From assembly GCA_963539845.1 (NCBI GenBank), contig CAUTML010000001.1, positions 124,001-188,000 on the forward strand: a stretch of DNA of 64,000 bases. Direction: 5' to 3'. The DNA comes from CAMUQR01 sp963539845 (lineage in GTDB: Bacteria; Patescibacteriota; Saccharimonadia; Saccharimonadales; Saccharimonadaceae). The translations under genes and the position numbers were made by a program. The notes beneath the pieces were generated by a model. That model was not told where the DNA came from. It was given only the letters and a program-made list of their open reading frames with translations, and searched no databases. Below are positions 63,885 to 64,000 of the stretch, piece after piece (position 1 is the first letter of the stretch; each line of letters begins with the position of its first letter).

Positions 63885-64000
63885 ATGAAAGCACTTCTCG
63901 GCACCAAGATTGGTATGACCCAAGTCATCAGCGAGAACGGCACAGTTACCCCTGTGACCTTGGTTCAAGCTGGCCCAGTAACTGTGACTCAGATTAAAAC
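63885..64000 (+). CDS. rplC: 50S ribosomal protein L3 (partial, runs off the window)
   Basis: The first 38 residues are visible: MKALLGTKIGMTQVISENG and onward, the L3 N-terminal signature (LGxKxGMTQ). L3 binds near the peptidyl transferase centre. GGGAG stands about 11 nt before the ATG. It should be the first gene of the remaining S10 operon to the right. Confidence 0.93.
   Translation, partial: MKALLGTKIGMTQVISENGTVTPVTLVQAGPVTVTQIK

Overview
The window looks like chromosomal DNA of a Patescibacteria (CPR) bacterium, most likely a Saccharibacteria (TM7) relative. This is an inference from gene content and gene style: compact genes, an actinobacterial-type decaprenyl-phosphate phosphoribosyltransferase, secreted proteins with short C-terminal anchors, and many start codons placed directly behind a -10 box. 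TGA is used as a normal stop, so the code-25 lineages (Gracilibacteria, Absconditabacteria) do not fit. No marker such as 16S rRNA is present to settle the taxonomy.

Layout. 1-14 kb: housekeeping and secreted functions (alpha/beta hydrolase, M1 aminopeptidase, secreted HNH-type nuclease, trigger factor, a repeat-rich surface protein, HisS, a SpoU methyltransferase, an FAD oxidase, tRNA-Leu). 12.6-36.4 kb: a large cell-surface polysaccharide locus with an initiating polyprenyl glycosylphosphotransferase, GT2/GT4/GT32 enzymes, a Wzx-like flippase, a polymerase fused to a WecG/TagA transferase, WecB, a PRPP synthase / DPPR synthase / HAD-GtrA cassette, an acyltransferase/GT-C gene split by a frameshift, and CapE/CapF-like enzymes. 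ClpP and another GT-C protein follow, then GalE at its end. 37.5-48.5 kb: rpoB-rpoC and rpsL-rpsG-fusA. 48.6-64 kb: the tuf, rpsJ and rplC genes keep the ancestral str/S10 order but are separated by accessory genes.

The accessory stretch contains a 4.6-kb IS903-like composite transposon (49461-54100) with a perfect 9-bp target duplication next to the uppP stop codon. Its cargo is a three-gene nucleotide-chemistry operon: a thymidylate-synthase-like/QueC-like chimera (split by a homopolymer frameshift), a Nudix hydrolase and a nucleoside-diphosphate-kinase-like protein. This is the best candidate here for an undescribed system.

Two kinds of gene start are visible. Many genes have a -10 hexamer 6-9 nt before the ATG and no Shine-Dalgarno, which implies leaderless mRNAs. 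Ribosomal, polymerase and several orphan accessory genes instead have consensus -35/-10 promoters, long leaders and strong GGAGG-type sites. The core information machinery also has unusual residues: RpoC lacks all eight zinc-binding cysteines and reads NADYDGD, EF-G has NKIN in place of NKxD, and S12 has proline at the streptomycin-linked lysine. An M16-like protease gene next to rpsJ carries a second copy of the S10 C-terminus.
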